Assembly (NCBI RefSeq): GCF_014898055.3
Contig: NW_023602073.1
Location: 23,421,784 to 23,485,783 of the forward strand
DNA length: 64,000 nt
Direction of reading: 5' to 3'
Source of the DNA: Talpa occidentalis
Lineage: Eukaryota; Chordata; Mammalia; Eulipotyphla; Talpidae
Below are positions 44,047 to 55,155 of the stretch, in pieces (the first letter of the stretch is position 1; the number at the start of each line of letters is the position of its first letter). The notes under the pieces are model-generated. The model saw nothing but the letters and a program-made list of their open reading frames with translations. It was not told where the DNA came from and ran no database searches. The translations under genes were made by a program, and so were the position numbers.

Positions 44047-44448
44047 CTAAGGGGAACACAATCTGCCTAAGAAGAGGATGCTGCCAGAGGAGTTGTGACG
44101 AATCATGAAGGTGAATGGATGGTGGGCAATGAAATCTTCATCTGTATCGGACGGCATTACTGTGACAGCTGTGGCAGCTGCTGCCTCTATGCCCTCCTCA
44201 CTCACCTCCACAAAGGACTTATGGATAACTCTTGATACGAAAATACCTCTGGTTTCTGTCATGCCAGACAGATCAGCCTTGCTCCTGCTAAAGAGATCTC
44301 CCACACCCGTGCGAGCCAGGTGGGACCTGAGATCGTAGGTCTCCTCCCGCTTGAATTTGGGCAAATGCATGTGGACATCCGTATGACTATGCATATTCTC
44401 AGGCTTGGTCCACTCACGCAGTTTTTCCAGAGTCAACTTCTTCTGGAT
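44047..44448 (-). CDS. SERPINB1-like: Serpin C coding exon 7 (divergent reactive-centre loop)
   Basis: 402 nt including TAG, residues 246-378. Framework is close to copy B, while the loop after AAAATAV is replaced by a shorter acidic segment. AHHPF replaces ADHPF. Confidence 0.93.
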   Translation of the reverse strand: MQKKLTLEKLREWTKPENMHSHTDVHMHLPKFKREETYDLRSHLARTGVGDLFSRSKADLSGMTETRGIFVSRVIHKSFVEVSEEGIEAAAATAVTVMPSDTDEDFIAHHPFTFMIRHNSSGSILFLGRLCSP

Positions 44449-47400
44449 CTGGAATTAGAATGTGCAAAGAGAAAACAATTTTATATAGGTAAGTACTAAG
44501 GTTATTTGAATGAACAGACCCGAATGTCAGTTGCTCCTTTGTTTCCTTCCTCTCTTGGGCCAGTTCTTTCCAGCAATTGGGACGATGAGAGAGTGTATGT
44601 TCCAAGGCATCCAGGGCCCCAGTACAGGGCGGTTGGACATCAGCTAAAACAAACAACCATCCATCCATCTCTCCATCTACCCACTTGTCCATGCATCCAC
44701 CCACAACCATCCATACACCACCCACCCAGAGTACAGCCTCACCCTACCCATCTATCTACCCACTCTTCCAGGACGCAGTAATACTCCACCCTATATAATG
44801 AATCACTGTGATGGGACTTGAGGGTTATTATTACTGTGAAGACTATATTACATGTTAACTAAATGGTTGAGTGGTGTAAGGGAAAATTTTCTTCTATCCT
44901 ATTGTATTTATTCCAAACCCACTGATCACTGTGGTGATCTGTGAACCACACAGAGGTGAAATAATCTCTAATAGATTTAGCTCCTAGGGAAAAATAGTAA
45001 ATATCCTACTTCCTCATCTGAAATGGGGTTAATGACACTGACCTTTATTCTAACATTGTCATTAGAATTAAATGGGTTGACACAGTAAGGACTATGTAAG
45101 TGTCCGCTGTTATCACTGCTGTTTTATTACATGATGGGACTAGAACAGAACCATCATTACCCTTCTTCTATGCTCTTGGTCATCCCTTTCATGAGACTCC
45201 TTAAAATCAGAGAACAGATGAAGTCGGAAATCAACTGAAAGAAGCACATGCTGATTTTTGACATCCTCTATATATGTAAATAGGTACTACATTAGACGCC
45301 TTCCAGAGAGCAAATTTGGAGAGTAGGAATTGGCAATATTACACAAAAGATTAGAGACACTGAGATAAAAACATAATCTCCAGGTTTTGCCTAGTTCCAG
45401 TCCTGGCAAGAGATTCCATAGCCTCCAAGTCCTTATAGTAGAACTTCATACAAAGTTCACACTAGGAAATGGGCTTAACCCTCAAGCTCACTTGTCTCAT
45501 GAGTCTTCTTCTATGATAGAGTTACTGGGAATTGAATTCACAATCTGTGTGCCTTGTAAGGAGATCGGAGAGTGTCATAAAAGGAACTAAGAGCATAAGA
45601 TGAAGGTTTATGCAATATGATAGGGGTTTCAATTTTGAACAAATTCATTTTAATGAAGCAAGCCTCAGTCTCCAAAGTTTAATTACAAGAGTTTGCCTGA
45701 GCTGCCCGTGACCAGCATTACGTCTGGTGTAGGTCTCCACATGGTCCCCACAAGTGTTCACTGGGAGTTTCTGAAATTTGAAATGAAGGACTCCCAGGTA
45801 GTAAATGTGATGGACTGGATTACAAAAGAATGGGGAAGGGAAGTGACATCAGTAAACACACTACGAGCACTGACCATTCCGCCCACTGGGAAGACACACA
45901 CAGGAAAGGAGGGAGAAGGACGACAAGCAGGAGCATCACCTTCCCCAGCCCTGTGGACTTGTCCTCCATGTCATCGGGCAGCAGGATGACCATGCTGAGC
46001 TCCCCGCCCTTGTACGGAAGTTCCAGCACCCGGCACTTGAGCTGCGGGATGTAGCCAAATGGCAGTTTCTTCTTCTGGTGCATCATTTTCACCATTTTTG
46101 ATATTCGCTGAAAGGATGGAAATAAAAACACTATTATCTGCATTCATGTAGAGCAAAGAGGACGTTTGCTCTTGTAGAGCAAAGAGACCGTGCATGGGCT
46201 CACCTTATTCAACCTGAATGGAGCGTCCCTGGTTTCCTCTTCTCTGAATTCATCCTGCCAGGTGCCTTTGAAGTAGATGGCATTCACCAGCACAAGCTTA
46301 GTCATGCTACCCACCACACCTGCAGCCAACATTTCCGGAATCTTCCCTAAAATGATAAAGTGAGTTGCTTTTTTGTTAATCCACTTCTCAGCACTCCAAA
46401 TCTAAACTGACATTAGATCAGCACAGAAATGTATTTCAGTGCGCCTTTTCCATTTCATTACGCTTGAACATGGTGCCGAGTGAAATCCCCGCAGTGTGTC
46501 TGACTGCACCAACTCACCAGGCTGATGAATGACACACCCACCCCACTAGAGCCTGTACTTCAATACGAGTCTAATGTGCAGAAAAGCAGAAAATAGGAAA
46601 ATGCCCCTTTTCTGGAGTGTGATCACAAGGAGCCTTGTTTGTAAATGGCCATTCTTTTCAGGATAACACTATATATAGTCTTGCATGACAGGGTTTTTGA
46701 GTCACTAGTAAGTCAGTCCTTCTGCCAATCCGCTGGTGGCATCAACCCTCAAAATATGCAAAGGCAGGATGGTTCCTCCACTGAATTGCAGGCTCCACTA
46801 AGCAAATGCTCACACACTCCCAGTGTCTGTAGATGCCTCCTCTCATACCAGACACAGGGAGAGACAGATACCCAGCTGGACAGCACATCCCACCCATCAC
46901 ACCTTGAGCCAGAATGCAGGAAAATGTTCATGACCACTGGTCATGAGTGGATAAGCTCTGAGTCAAAATCTGAGGGGTTTGTTTCATGCCAGTGGTGTAT
47001 TAAATAATTTGGACTGCCTGGATTTCCTCTCCCACTCCCCCAATTTTTATTCCTTTTATTCTACAGTCAATATTAGCTTTAAATTTAAAATGTACTTTGA
47101 GGAACATGGGGGAAATATTTAGCTGCCTTGGTTAAACCATGTCTGCTATTCCACTTGATGGATCTAATTTTTTTTAAATATTTATTTTGTTCAAGCTTGC
47201 ATGAGCTGGGGTGCAGGCCAGAGGTTCAGCGGATGAAAGGATTCAACAGAGACAAAGTGGGGAGCAGAACAGGCAGAATGACTGAACTACACTGCTGAGG
47301 GGAGCAGTGGGGAAGACAGGAGAGGTCTGCTGTGCCATGTGGGCAATTCCCTGGCCAAGGTTCAAAATAGTGCTGCAGTGATGGGGATAGCTTCATAGTT

Positions 47401-50205
47401 CTGAGGCTGAACTCCTTGTGCCACCAGGGATGCCTGGAATTTCTATGTCTGATAGATGTACCCCACTGGAAATGGGGGATACACGCCAGGGTGAAGGAGG
47501 GCAGAGGAGGTAGGGAGAGGTTGTAGAGAGGGCATGCCATGCAGGTGGGCGGGTGGAGACACAGAGGCAGAACCCTTTGTGAGGACCACTCTCTGTCCAC
47601 CCTCTTACCTTCCGTTTGCTCTTGGACCCACTGGTTGATCACCCTCCTGGCACCTTCAGAGGCGCCCTGGAAATCCACACTGGCCAGCTCAGCGCCATAC
47701 AGTTCCTGAGTTGAAGCTAAGAACTCCTAGTTAAAAAAAGAAGACAATAAATGTTATGAGTGACTCAGTATCTACAGAAGTCATTTTCTAAGATCTTTAA
47801 ACAATAGAAATTGGGGGCAAGACAGAGTGGGGAGCAGAACAGGAAGACTGACTGAAATACACTGCAGAGGGGACCAGCGGGGAGACAGGAGAGGTCTGCT
47901 GGGCTGCGTGGGTCGCCTCCCTGGCCGGGATCAGTTTTGTGCTGCAGAGACCGTGGACAGCTTCTCAGCGCTGTGCTTAACCCCTTGGGCCACCAGGGAG
48001 GCCCTGTTTAGAAAAAATTGAACTGCCTTGATTTTGCTGCGGAACGCACACAGTGTCTAGTGAGCAGTAGGACTGAAGCAGAAAGTACTTACAGGGAGGA
48101 AAATACCGGTTTTCTCTCCGAATAACCTATTCGCCAGTTTTAGCACGTAGGAGGCATCAGGCTTGGTGACAGCAGCGACCAGACTCTGAAATCTGGAATG
48201 AGCCTTCTCTACTGCGTCAGAATGAGGAGTCTAAAATGAAGAAAACATTTTCTATAAACATTTACTTTGAAATTATAAAGCGATTCCCAGGTGTTGGCTT
48301 CCATGAGGGTAATGTGTCGTCATTACTAAGCACTGAGGACCCCAGTCTATTACCTTGTGAGTTTTCTTTGGAGAACACACGATGGAGAATCCAAACCTTA
48401 CAGCTTTGTGAGACCTAATCATCCCACCTTAGAGCCTGCTTTTATGTCAGTTTTTTGGGTTATCATTCTAGTTCTGCAAATATGAGTGGTTAGTAAACTA
48501 AATATTTCTACAAGTCTTTTCCCCAAGAAAATCATAAATGGTGTGTAAACATGAATCCTCAAATCTAATTGTACATCATCATAAAATTTTATCCAGTATT
48601 ATTTGACTGAAATTTCTGAGAAATAATCCTGAAAACTAAGAATCATCGCCTCTGCAGGAACACAGATATGACAGATTGAGGATTCTTTTTTTCAAATTAC
48701 ACTACGAGCAAAAGTAACTCACTTATTTAAAATACTTCTTTAAACATAACATTTAACTAAAGTTTAATTCCCCACATATCAGTTGCAAATCAAGAATACT
48801 TATGGCTTTTGAGGCCTGAGCTGTTTCTGACTTTGAAGAAACCAAAGAGCAAACCCACGCAGTGCACAAGGCCAGGTTATCACAGACACGGAATGTCTGC
48901 CTCGCGCTGTGATCCACCTGTTTTAATAGAAACGAAGCAGAAGGTTCTTAAGACTATTCTCGCTGAGGTCGCAAAGTCCAGAAAGGCACAGAATAGAGCT
49001 GAGGTGACCTTTTAAGAAGCAAATCCAAATTAGTACCCGTTAGCACTAGTGGATTCTTGATAACTTTAAAAGGCTTTCCATCTGTGGTTCTGCAGATGCG
49101 GGTCTCATTCACTTAGAGATGTTTCCATTTAGTGGGGTCATAGAGGCTTTGCAGCTGGAAAGGCCCATAAACATGACCCCAGGGCTGGCTGTCTGGGCTC
49201 AGGTGAGTGTCAGGTGTGACTGGGGTGGCAGAAAGCCCTTCACTGCGGCCACTCCTTCCCTCGCTGTCAGGGAGAGCCAGGCTCCCTCTCTCGGAAAGGA
49301 GGCACACCTGACACAGGTGCCCCCCACTTCTATAAGGGGAGCAGAAGGTGGGCATCACACCCTTTTCTGGCTGACAGAGTGACCTGCAGTAAGTCACCCA
49401 GGGCTCGGCCCTGACTGCAGTCACATGCCTTTGGCTACCTGTTCTCCCCAGGCCCTCCTGCCACAGGGTCCGGGACTTCAGAACCTACAGCCACACCCAG
49501 CACTAGGCATAGGCAGGGCCTCCAGATACAGGGTCCCTTGTTTCCTTGTCCCCCTAAGCAGGCCAGTCCAACAACTTCCACTGGAATGCATTTCCGGGGT
49601 GTCCATCTGCTCAGAAGTAATGTCCGTGACAGGTGTTCTCTATTCGGCAGGCCAGCAGGCTTCATGCAAAGCTGAACAGCGAAATGCTGATTCCCAGAGG
49701 ACAACTGAGACCACAGAGCCAGGTCTGGCAGCCAGAACAGCAGAGGTCTGCCCTGCCTCAGGGGTCCTAGCCAGCTGTTCCCCCATCCTCAGCCAGTCAC
49801 ACCACAGTGCCTGGCACCTAGTAGGTGCTCATTAAACAGGAGACTCAAAGGGAAAGCCTGCAGCAAATGGACTATGCCTGGGGCTTTTCCTGAAAGTGTC
49901 CCCCACAGTGGGGATCTGAGCCCAGAAACATAATTACATGCGCAGGGAGAGCCCCTAGTCGGGCTCTCCCCATCCTCGGCACAGACACTGCCAGGGGAGG
50001 AAGGAGTCTCTCTCTCATTTTTTTTGTTTCTGCTGACCTTGGACAGCTGGGCCGCAGTGTTGCCTCTGGTCCCCAGGACGACCATGGCCAGCGCCGAGGA
50101 GATGCTCTGGGGAGAGAAGAAGAAGTTCCCACGGGGGCTGTCTTCACTCAGGGTGCGGAACAGGGCCAGGGCCAAGGTGGAGTTGGCGGCGCTCAGCTGC
50201 TTCAT
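44047..50205 (-). CDS. SERPINB1-like: SERPINB1-like serpin, copy C (intact, six coding exons)
   Basis: Exons (minus): 50205-50038, 48230-48093, 47726-47609, 46346-46204, 46107-45940, 44448-44047. All boundaries are GT-AG and the frame is open for 378 aa. Exon sizes equal those of copy B except the last. N-terminus is MKQLSAAN, C-terminus FLGRLCSP. The loop differs strongly: the hinge is GIEAAAAT with Ile at P14, P1 aligns to Ser345, and the following stretch is acidic (DTDED). From Gly331 to HPF it is 27 residues, 3 fewer than copy B. Inhibitory serpins keep a small or polar P14 for loop insertion. Copy C may therefore be a weak inhibitor, a substrate or a functionally shifted paralogue. That is inference. 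Intron 1 holds a class II LTR. Confidence 0.9.
44650..44770. repeat. (CCAT/CACC)n microsatellite in intron 6 of serpin C
   Basis: Counterpart of the tract at 25138-25265 in copy B, with altered repeat number. Confidence 0.75.
45940..46107 (-). CDS. SERPINB1-like: Serpin C coding exon 6
   Basis: 168 nt, residues 190-245. Starts RISKMVKMM, where copy B has KETKTVKMM. Keeps [11 protein letters not shown]. Confidence 0.93.
46204..46346 (-). CDS. SERPINB1-like: Serpin C coding exon 5
   Basis: 143 nt, residues 142-189, with [14 protein letters not shown]. The acceptor is TTTTAG. Confidence 0.93.
47168..47434 (-). mobile_element. tRNA-derived SINE in serpin C intron 4
   Basis: Minus-oriented full copy. 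Copy B has no SINE at the matching position. Confidence 0.88.
47609..47726 (-). CDS. SERPINB1-like: Serpin C coding exon 4
   Basis: 118 nt, residues 103-141, [13 protein letters not shown] block. Splice sites intact. Confidence 0.93.
47818..48004 (-). mobile_element. 3'-truncated SINE in serpin C intron 3
   Basis: Head at 48004 is complete. The tail-proximal third is missing and replaced directly by intron sequence (GACAGAGTGGGG on plus at the break). Confidence 0.8.
48093..48230 (-). CDS. SERPINB1-like: Serpin C coding exon 3
   Basis: 138 nt, residues 57-102, ending GEKTGIFLP, where copy B has TYNFLP. Splice sites intact. Confidence 0.93.
50038..50205 (-). CDS. SERPINB1-like: Serpin C coding exon 2 (start codon)
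   Basis: 168 nt, residues 1-56. Same donor (AAG then GTCAGC) as copy B. The upstream sequence stays open in the same frame into an LTR. Confidence 0.93.
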
Positions 50206-50583
50206 GGCGAGGCTGCAACACAGACCCGAGCCTGCATCTTCCTGTGCAAAGGCCTTTAGGAACTGCATTTCTCCAGCCGCATCCTCATCCACAAAAACCC
50301 ATCCTGAGCCCCGACCCCGCCCCGGACCTGTCACTTCCTCTTTTCTTTTTTCCAGGAGGGTCAGAACACTTTCCCAAGTGTACAAATGTGGCACCATCGA
50401 TGGCCTGAGAAGCGATGGTCCCAGTTTTTTATGGGTCTGACCCTGCTGCTGGAGACCAGCTCCAGCTAGAAGTTGTGTCAGGGATCGCAGAAAGGAGAGG
50501 ACGGCGTCGGCCAAGTTTTCTCGGAGGGCTGAGGGGAAGTGGAGCGAGGTAGGAGTGAGGTAGACACAGACACCTTCTTTCAT
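50206..50583 (-). other. Open extension from LTR into serpin C exon 2
   Basis: The minus strand is open from ATG 50583, in LTR R/U5, through to the serpin C start codon in the same frame. It would add 126 residues before MKQLSAAN. There is no known domain. Evidence for translation is lacking, and the predicted LTR leader before this ATG would be very short. Confidence 0.4.
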
Positions 50584-50618
50584 GCAAGTATCTCCTGCTG
50601 AGGGGCTCAGCGGGTCTT

Positions 50619-50626
50619 TATTTATA
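50619..50626 (-). promoter_or_regulatory. LTR TATA box, overlapping AATAAA
   Basis: Minus strand TATAAATAAAG, 36 nt before the ATG at 50583. It could act as LTR promoter and/or poly(A) signal, as these overlap in some class II LTRs. Confidence 0.5.
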
Positions 50627-51384
50627 CCTTAAGGCGAGCGGTGAGATTACGTCAGCATAAGCATCAAAGCAGAACAGAGACAATCATTACATATTTTCTC
50701 ATGAACATACAAAGACCCTCTTGATCTCATACTACAGAAGGACACTTCTTTAATCTGATTATGAAAATCAACAGGGACAATTACGCTCCTTGGTAGGACT
50801 CTTTTTCTAACATAATCAATTGTCTAAGCCGGTACCATGTTCAGTAACAATCAATCATCCTGTCAAGCCTTCCTGATTTCGGAGTGGACATGAACGTCCA
50901 TTGTTATGCTATTTACTAAAATCAGCCCATTCCCTAGCACTCAGTTAATCTAGCCTGTTTATCAATTACTTCAAAGTGATCTAAAGTAACTCATCAATAC
51001 TGTTCAGTTCTACAGAAATCTAACTTTTAACTAGAAATACCTAACCTCCACACAGCCTGCGAACTGTTGGCCTTTCGCATACACCAGGAGATGTACTGTT
51101 GCCACAAACACGTACCCCCCAGGATAGGCTATGGTTTCCAAGCACAGCTGGTCCAGGGCAGCTTGTTCTCCATAGTTCTCAGGGCCAGGACATTTCTATC
51201 CTAACTATATCTTCAACAATTTTTACTTCTTTTGTGATAGTTCATGCGTAAGAACAATGAACCAACTGTCACCTGGGTCTGAATTAGGTTTTCACAGGCC
51301 AATTTATAACTAACTTACCTTTGCACTAACCAAGAACAAAGAGGAGAGCATTAGCAGGCATTGCCCTGGAGACTCCCTAGTTCA

Positions 51385-51475
51385 GATCTTCTTGGGAAGT
51401 GCAAGAACTCCCCTCTTCTGGGAAGTACAACTTCCCTCTTCTGGGGAGCACAGGAACTCCCCTTTACTCAGGAGT
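51385..51475. repeat. Three short tandem repeats in LTR U3
   Basis: Three imperfect units of about 25-30 bp starting CTTCTGGGAAGT, CTTCTGGGAAGT and CTTCTGGGGAGC. Such U3 repeats often act as enhancers in retroviruses. Confidence 0.6.
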
Positions 51476-52318
51476 CTCCCCCAATGCACGGACCTTGTCA
51501 AGAGACAGCATGGGTAGCGCAACCTGCCGCGCCCTACAGCAGCTGACTCAGGAGCGACGTGTCCCTGAGTGTAAGGAAGTTTCTGCTCCATAACCACAGC
51601 CACCTCCTATGCATTAAAGCAAATTTCAGCAAAGCAGGTACAGTCAAGTGCACCTTTGAGGCACCGGCACTAGTGTTGGGAGAGGGTAAGCTCCCAAGGC
51701 CAGCAGCTGCTGTAGGAGTTTGAGAACCCATCTGGCAGGGCAGCCACAAGGGCTAAGGTGAGGGGATCCTCTCTGTCCCTCCTGCGGAAGGCAGAACGCC
51801 CAGGATGGTTAAGCATCAGATCACCCCATGGTGTCCCTGCTCTGAACCCCAGTTTCCCCAAGTTTAGGTCAGGATGATACAAGGGATGCTGGCTGCTTGG
51901 CGTCCAAGTAATGCAATGAATCCTTTCTGTGACTGATGCATAAGCACTAGATCTCACCGGCCTCCTTCCTCTTTCTCTACCACAGAGAGAAGTGGCTTCA
52001 GGCCCTGGCTACCTGGACATTTACAAACAGCTGTGGAGGGAGTTCAGAGAGAAAGGAAAAGCAATCTGATCTCAGGCCCTCCAGCAGCCAGGTGCTGACC
52101 ATCCTCCCCAGCCAACCATCCTGGCACAGCAGCCTGGCCTGGAAGCTGTTCCAAGGACCCGAGGACCCCCAGAGTGACATGGTCAGTGGGTCCTGACTCC
52201 ACCCCACCAGGGAATGCAGGGTGGGGGCTGCTGCTGATCTCAGCCCCTGAGCCCCCGATCCTCCTGCTGGCCTTTCTTCTCACCCGACTCCCTGAAGCGC
52301 CCCTGCTTCTTGTCCTAC

Positions 52319-52358
52319 CAATTTCTTGCCTGGATGGATCCTGCAGAGTGTGAGGTCT
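52319..52358 (-). other. SERPINB1-like: Serpin C non-coding exon 1 (predicted)
   Basis: Located about 25-30 bp after a TATA box, ending at a donor (AAATTG then GTAGGACA). Homologous in position to exon 1 of copy B. The start is inferred. Confidence 0.55.
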
Positions 52359-52384
52359 GTGCTGAAGGTCCAGTGGCTGCCACC

Positions 52385-52392
52385 CTTATAAA
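52385..52392 (-). promoter_or_regulatory. TATA box of serpin C
   Basis: Minus strand TTTATAAGG, about 30 bp upstream of predicted exon 1. Confidence 0.55.
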
Positions 52393-52406
52393 TGTGAAAG
52401 GGGAGT

Positions 52407-52732
52407 GTCCTATACACTTCTTCTCCAAAGAAGAAACGGAAATGGCCATAGATGTGTGAAAAAATATTGAACATCACTAATAATCAGGGAAATGCAAATC
52501 AAAACCTCAAGAAGATACTACCTCACTCCAGTGAAAATTTTCCACATTAAAAAAAAAAGAACAGAAACAACAAATATGTTGCACTTCTGATGGAATAGTA
52601 AACTGCTCTAGCTTCTGTGGAAAGCTGAGTAGCGGGTAGAGAACCCTAAAACACTGAAACTGGATCTATCCTTTGATCCAGCAATTATGTTCCTAGGGAT
52701 CTACCCAAAGGACATTTAAAGACTAAATTGAG
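52407..52732 (+). repeat. Old L1 fragment (ORF2 C-terminus)
   Basis: Diverged L1 words (AATCAGGGAAATGCAAATCA, then CCAGTGAAAATT, CTTTGATCCAGCAATTATG, CTACCCAAAGGACAT). It ends abruptly at 52732, where the young L1 starts. Confidence 0.75.
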
Positions 52733-53609
52733 GGCCGGGCGGGGCAACACGGCGGCGAGGAGACGCTGCGAGTAAGATCTCCCATTGAAAAAAAGGTAAT
52801 AGGGAGGAAAAGCGGCAGGTCCCAGTGAGAACTGGGACACGGAAGATAAACGGACGACTCCAGCAAACTACCCGAAGAAGAAAGTTGCCATAAAAGAGGA
52901 CTAGAGGGGAGGAAAGCGCAGAACCCTGCTACCCTCCCCCGCCCACAGAGGCGGCACTCTCCGACCAGCAGAGAGGAGGGAAACAACACACTAAAACGAC
53001 CCACAAGAACAAACGACGCAGCAAGCGGGACTGTGAGTGGAAAGGAACTATTGCAGCCACCACACCCCATGAACGGGAGCTGTGGAGAACCCTACAGGAT
53101 TCGCCGTGGCGGTGTGAACGGCTCCATTAGAGAACAAAGAGACTCTGGAGACACGCACACAGCCCCTGGCCTGCCGGTAAGCTTGCGCGGGAAAGCGGCA
53201 AGGTGCACTTGAAAAGCAAACGCGGATCGCGGCTGCCCGGGGGAGACGCGCGGGGACCCTCACTGAGGTGAAAACCCCTCACTAAGTAATCAGGAACCAG
53301 GCACCCAGGCACGGGAGCCGGGTGCAAAAGACTCCATTTTTGCGGACACTGAACTGGGCTACAGCCCGCGTCCTGGACCTGAGGGCTTTGGAACTGAGAC
53401 CCGGGGCACGAAATTCAGGGCGTGGGTTCTCCACGACGGTGTGGCACAAGGCAGACACAGCACCCCAAAGCTGTTGAGGTTTTCCCTACCATTCCCGCTC
53501 TGTTCCCTGTCCCACGGGGTGGAAAAATCAGCTCCCCAAGGCTCTAGGAGAGATCTCTGGCGCCACCTAGCGACTTGAAATGAGCAGAAGGCTCCTGGAG
53601 GTGCCAGGG

Positions 53610-54000
53610 GCCAGCTGGGAAGTTAGCCCACGCCAGGCCCCTTCCGACCAGACCGGTAGTCTGAGCCCACAGGGGGGGTGGGCACCCATGGCCGGGGCAG
53701 ACCGGGCGGGCAGAAGAGTGTGCCGAGACCGGACGCGCAGGGAGTGCGCCCCGCATCGCCATTTTAGAACAGGGACGTTTCTTCAGTAAAGACAGCCTGC
53801 AGAAGGTTCCCTCAGGAGCCAGAGGTGAGCGGGGAAGCTCGCCCTCGCCAGGCCCCTTCTAGCCTGCAGTCCAATCCCACAGGGGGAGCGGGAACCCACT
53901 GTCGGGGCAGACCAAGCGCACAGTGGAGTGTCTCCCCACATCGACATTTTAGAACAGGGACCTTTCTTCAATAAAGTCTGCTTGAAACAGACAGATGGCC
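53610..54000 (+). repeat. L1 5' UTR tandem monomers, second type
   Basis: Two units about 190-215 bp apart share GCCAGGCCCCTTC, CCACAGGGGG and CATTTTAGAACAGGGAC, followed by TTTCTTCA(G/A)TAAAG. They differ from the monomers at 17311-18010. Confidence 0.7.
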
Positions 54001-54042
54001 CCTGGAGGAGCCAGAGGGGAGCGGAGAAGCTCACTCAAGATG

Positions 54043-55083
54043 CCGGCCAGTCCCAGCAACACAGTGTCCCAATGTATACGACAAATTAGAAAACAGACAG
54101 TAGGGAGTAGAAGAACCACACGCAACCTAAAAACTCCTCAGGAAAAAAGCACACCACAAAAACAAAACCACTCCCCAGATTGCAACGACAGTAACTTGGA
54201 AGAACTTCTGAGCCTTCGAGAAAGAGAATTTAAAATTGCCATGATTAAAAAAATGACAGAAGTCATAAAGGAAAACAATGATCAGAAGAAGGAAATTGAG
54301 TCCCTAAGAGGGAAAACAATGGTCAGAAGAATGAAATTGAGTCCCTAAAGAGGGAAGCAAAAGAAACGCAAGAGATCAAAGAATTAATGGAGGAACTAAA
54401 GAACTCTGGAAAAAGCAATGAAAGCAGAATAGATGAAATGGAAGAACGAATAAGTACTCTTGAAGACACAGAAATAAAAAGAACCAAAACAGAAAAGGAA
54501 AGAGAAGTACGAAGGAAAAAGAATGAAGAAAGACTTCGGGAACTATCTGACTCCATGAGGAAAGGAAACATAAGAGTTATAGGAATACCAGAAGGAGAGG
54601 AGAGAGATGTAGGAACAGAGAAAATATTCAAAGAGATAATTGAAGAGAACTTCCCAAATGTGAAGAAGAGGCTGAAAATTGATATACAAGAAGCAAGAAG
54701 AACACCAAACTTCCACGATGAAAGGAAAAATACAGCAAGACACATAATAGTAAAGCTCCCAAGAATCCAGGACAAGGAAAAAATAATGAAGCTGACAAGA
54801 GAGAAGAAACATAACATTCAAAGGAAAACCAATCAGACTGACATCAGACTTCTCTGAAGAAACACTACAGGCAAGGAGAGAGTGGAGGGACATAGTCAAC
54901 AGACTCCAAGACAACAGATGCCAACCAAGAATACTCTATCCCGCAAAGCTCTCCTTCCTATATGAAGAAAGAATAAGGACCTTCCCAGACAAACAGAAAC
55001 TCCGGTATTTCATTACGACTAAACCCCCACTCCAAAAAATACTACAAGGAGTCCTAAAGCCAGAACCTCAGAGGGACGAATAA
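54043..55083 (+). pseudogene. L1 ORF1 (frameshifted)
   Basis: Starts MPASPSN at about 54043. The coiled-coil part reads to 54348, then shifts frame. The RNA-recognition and C-terminal parts follow (54387-54810: REFKIAM, ERISTLE, RVIGIPEGEE). A second frameshift near 54815 leads to the REW and YPAKLSF C-terminal block, ending near 55083. ORF1p is the RNA-binding trimer of L1 particles. Confidence 0.85.
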
Positions 55084-55155
55084 CAACGAAAGAAGGCCCC
55101 AAAAAAAAAAAAAGTTATTAAAAGAATAAATAAATAAAATCAAAGGAAAGACAAA

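Larger units (their letters stand above)
50444..51541 (-). mobile_element. Class II solo LTR in intron 1 of serpin C
   Basis: Minus-sense sequence starts TGCTGTAGGG and ends near CCAGCAGCA. It shares TCTGTGTCTACC...CCGAG-type U5 with the LTRs at 5770 and 35046. A TATAAATAAAG box is at 50616-50626. It is placed in intron 1, in the same orientation as the gene. Precise ends and the target duplication are uncertain (GCTGAC on the right, TCTGAC near the left). Confidence 0.7.

Noticed and set aside
54323..54817. Minus-strand serine/phenylalanine-rich frames over L1
   Set aside because: Antisense shadow of A-rich L1 ORF1. The same applies to antisense frames over ORF2 at 57155-57619 and 58512-58973.
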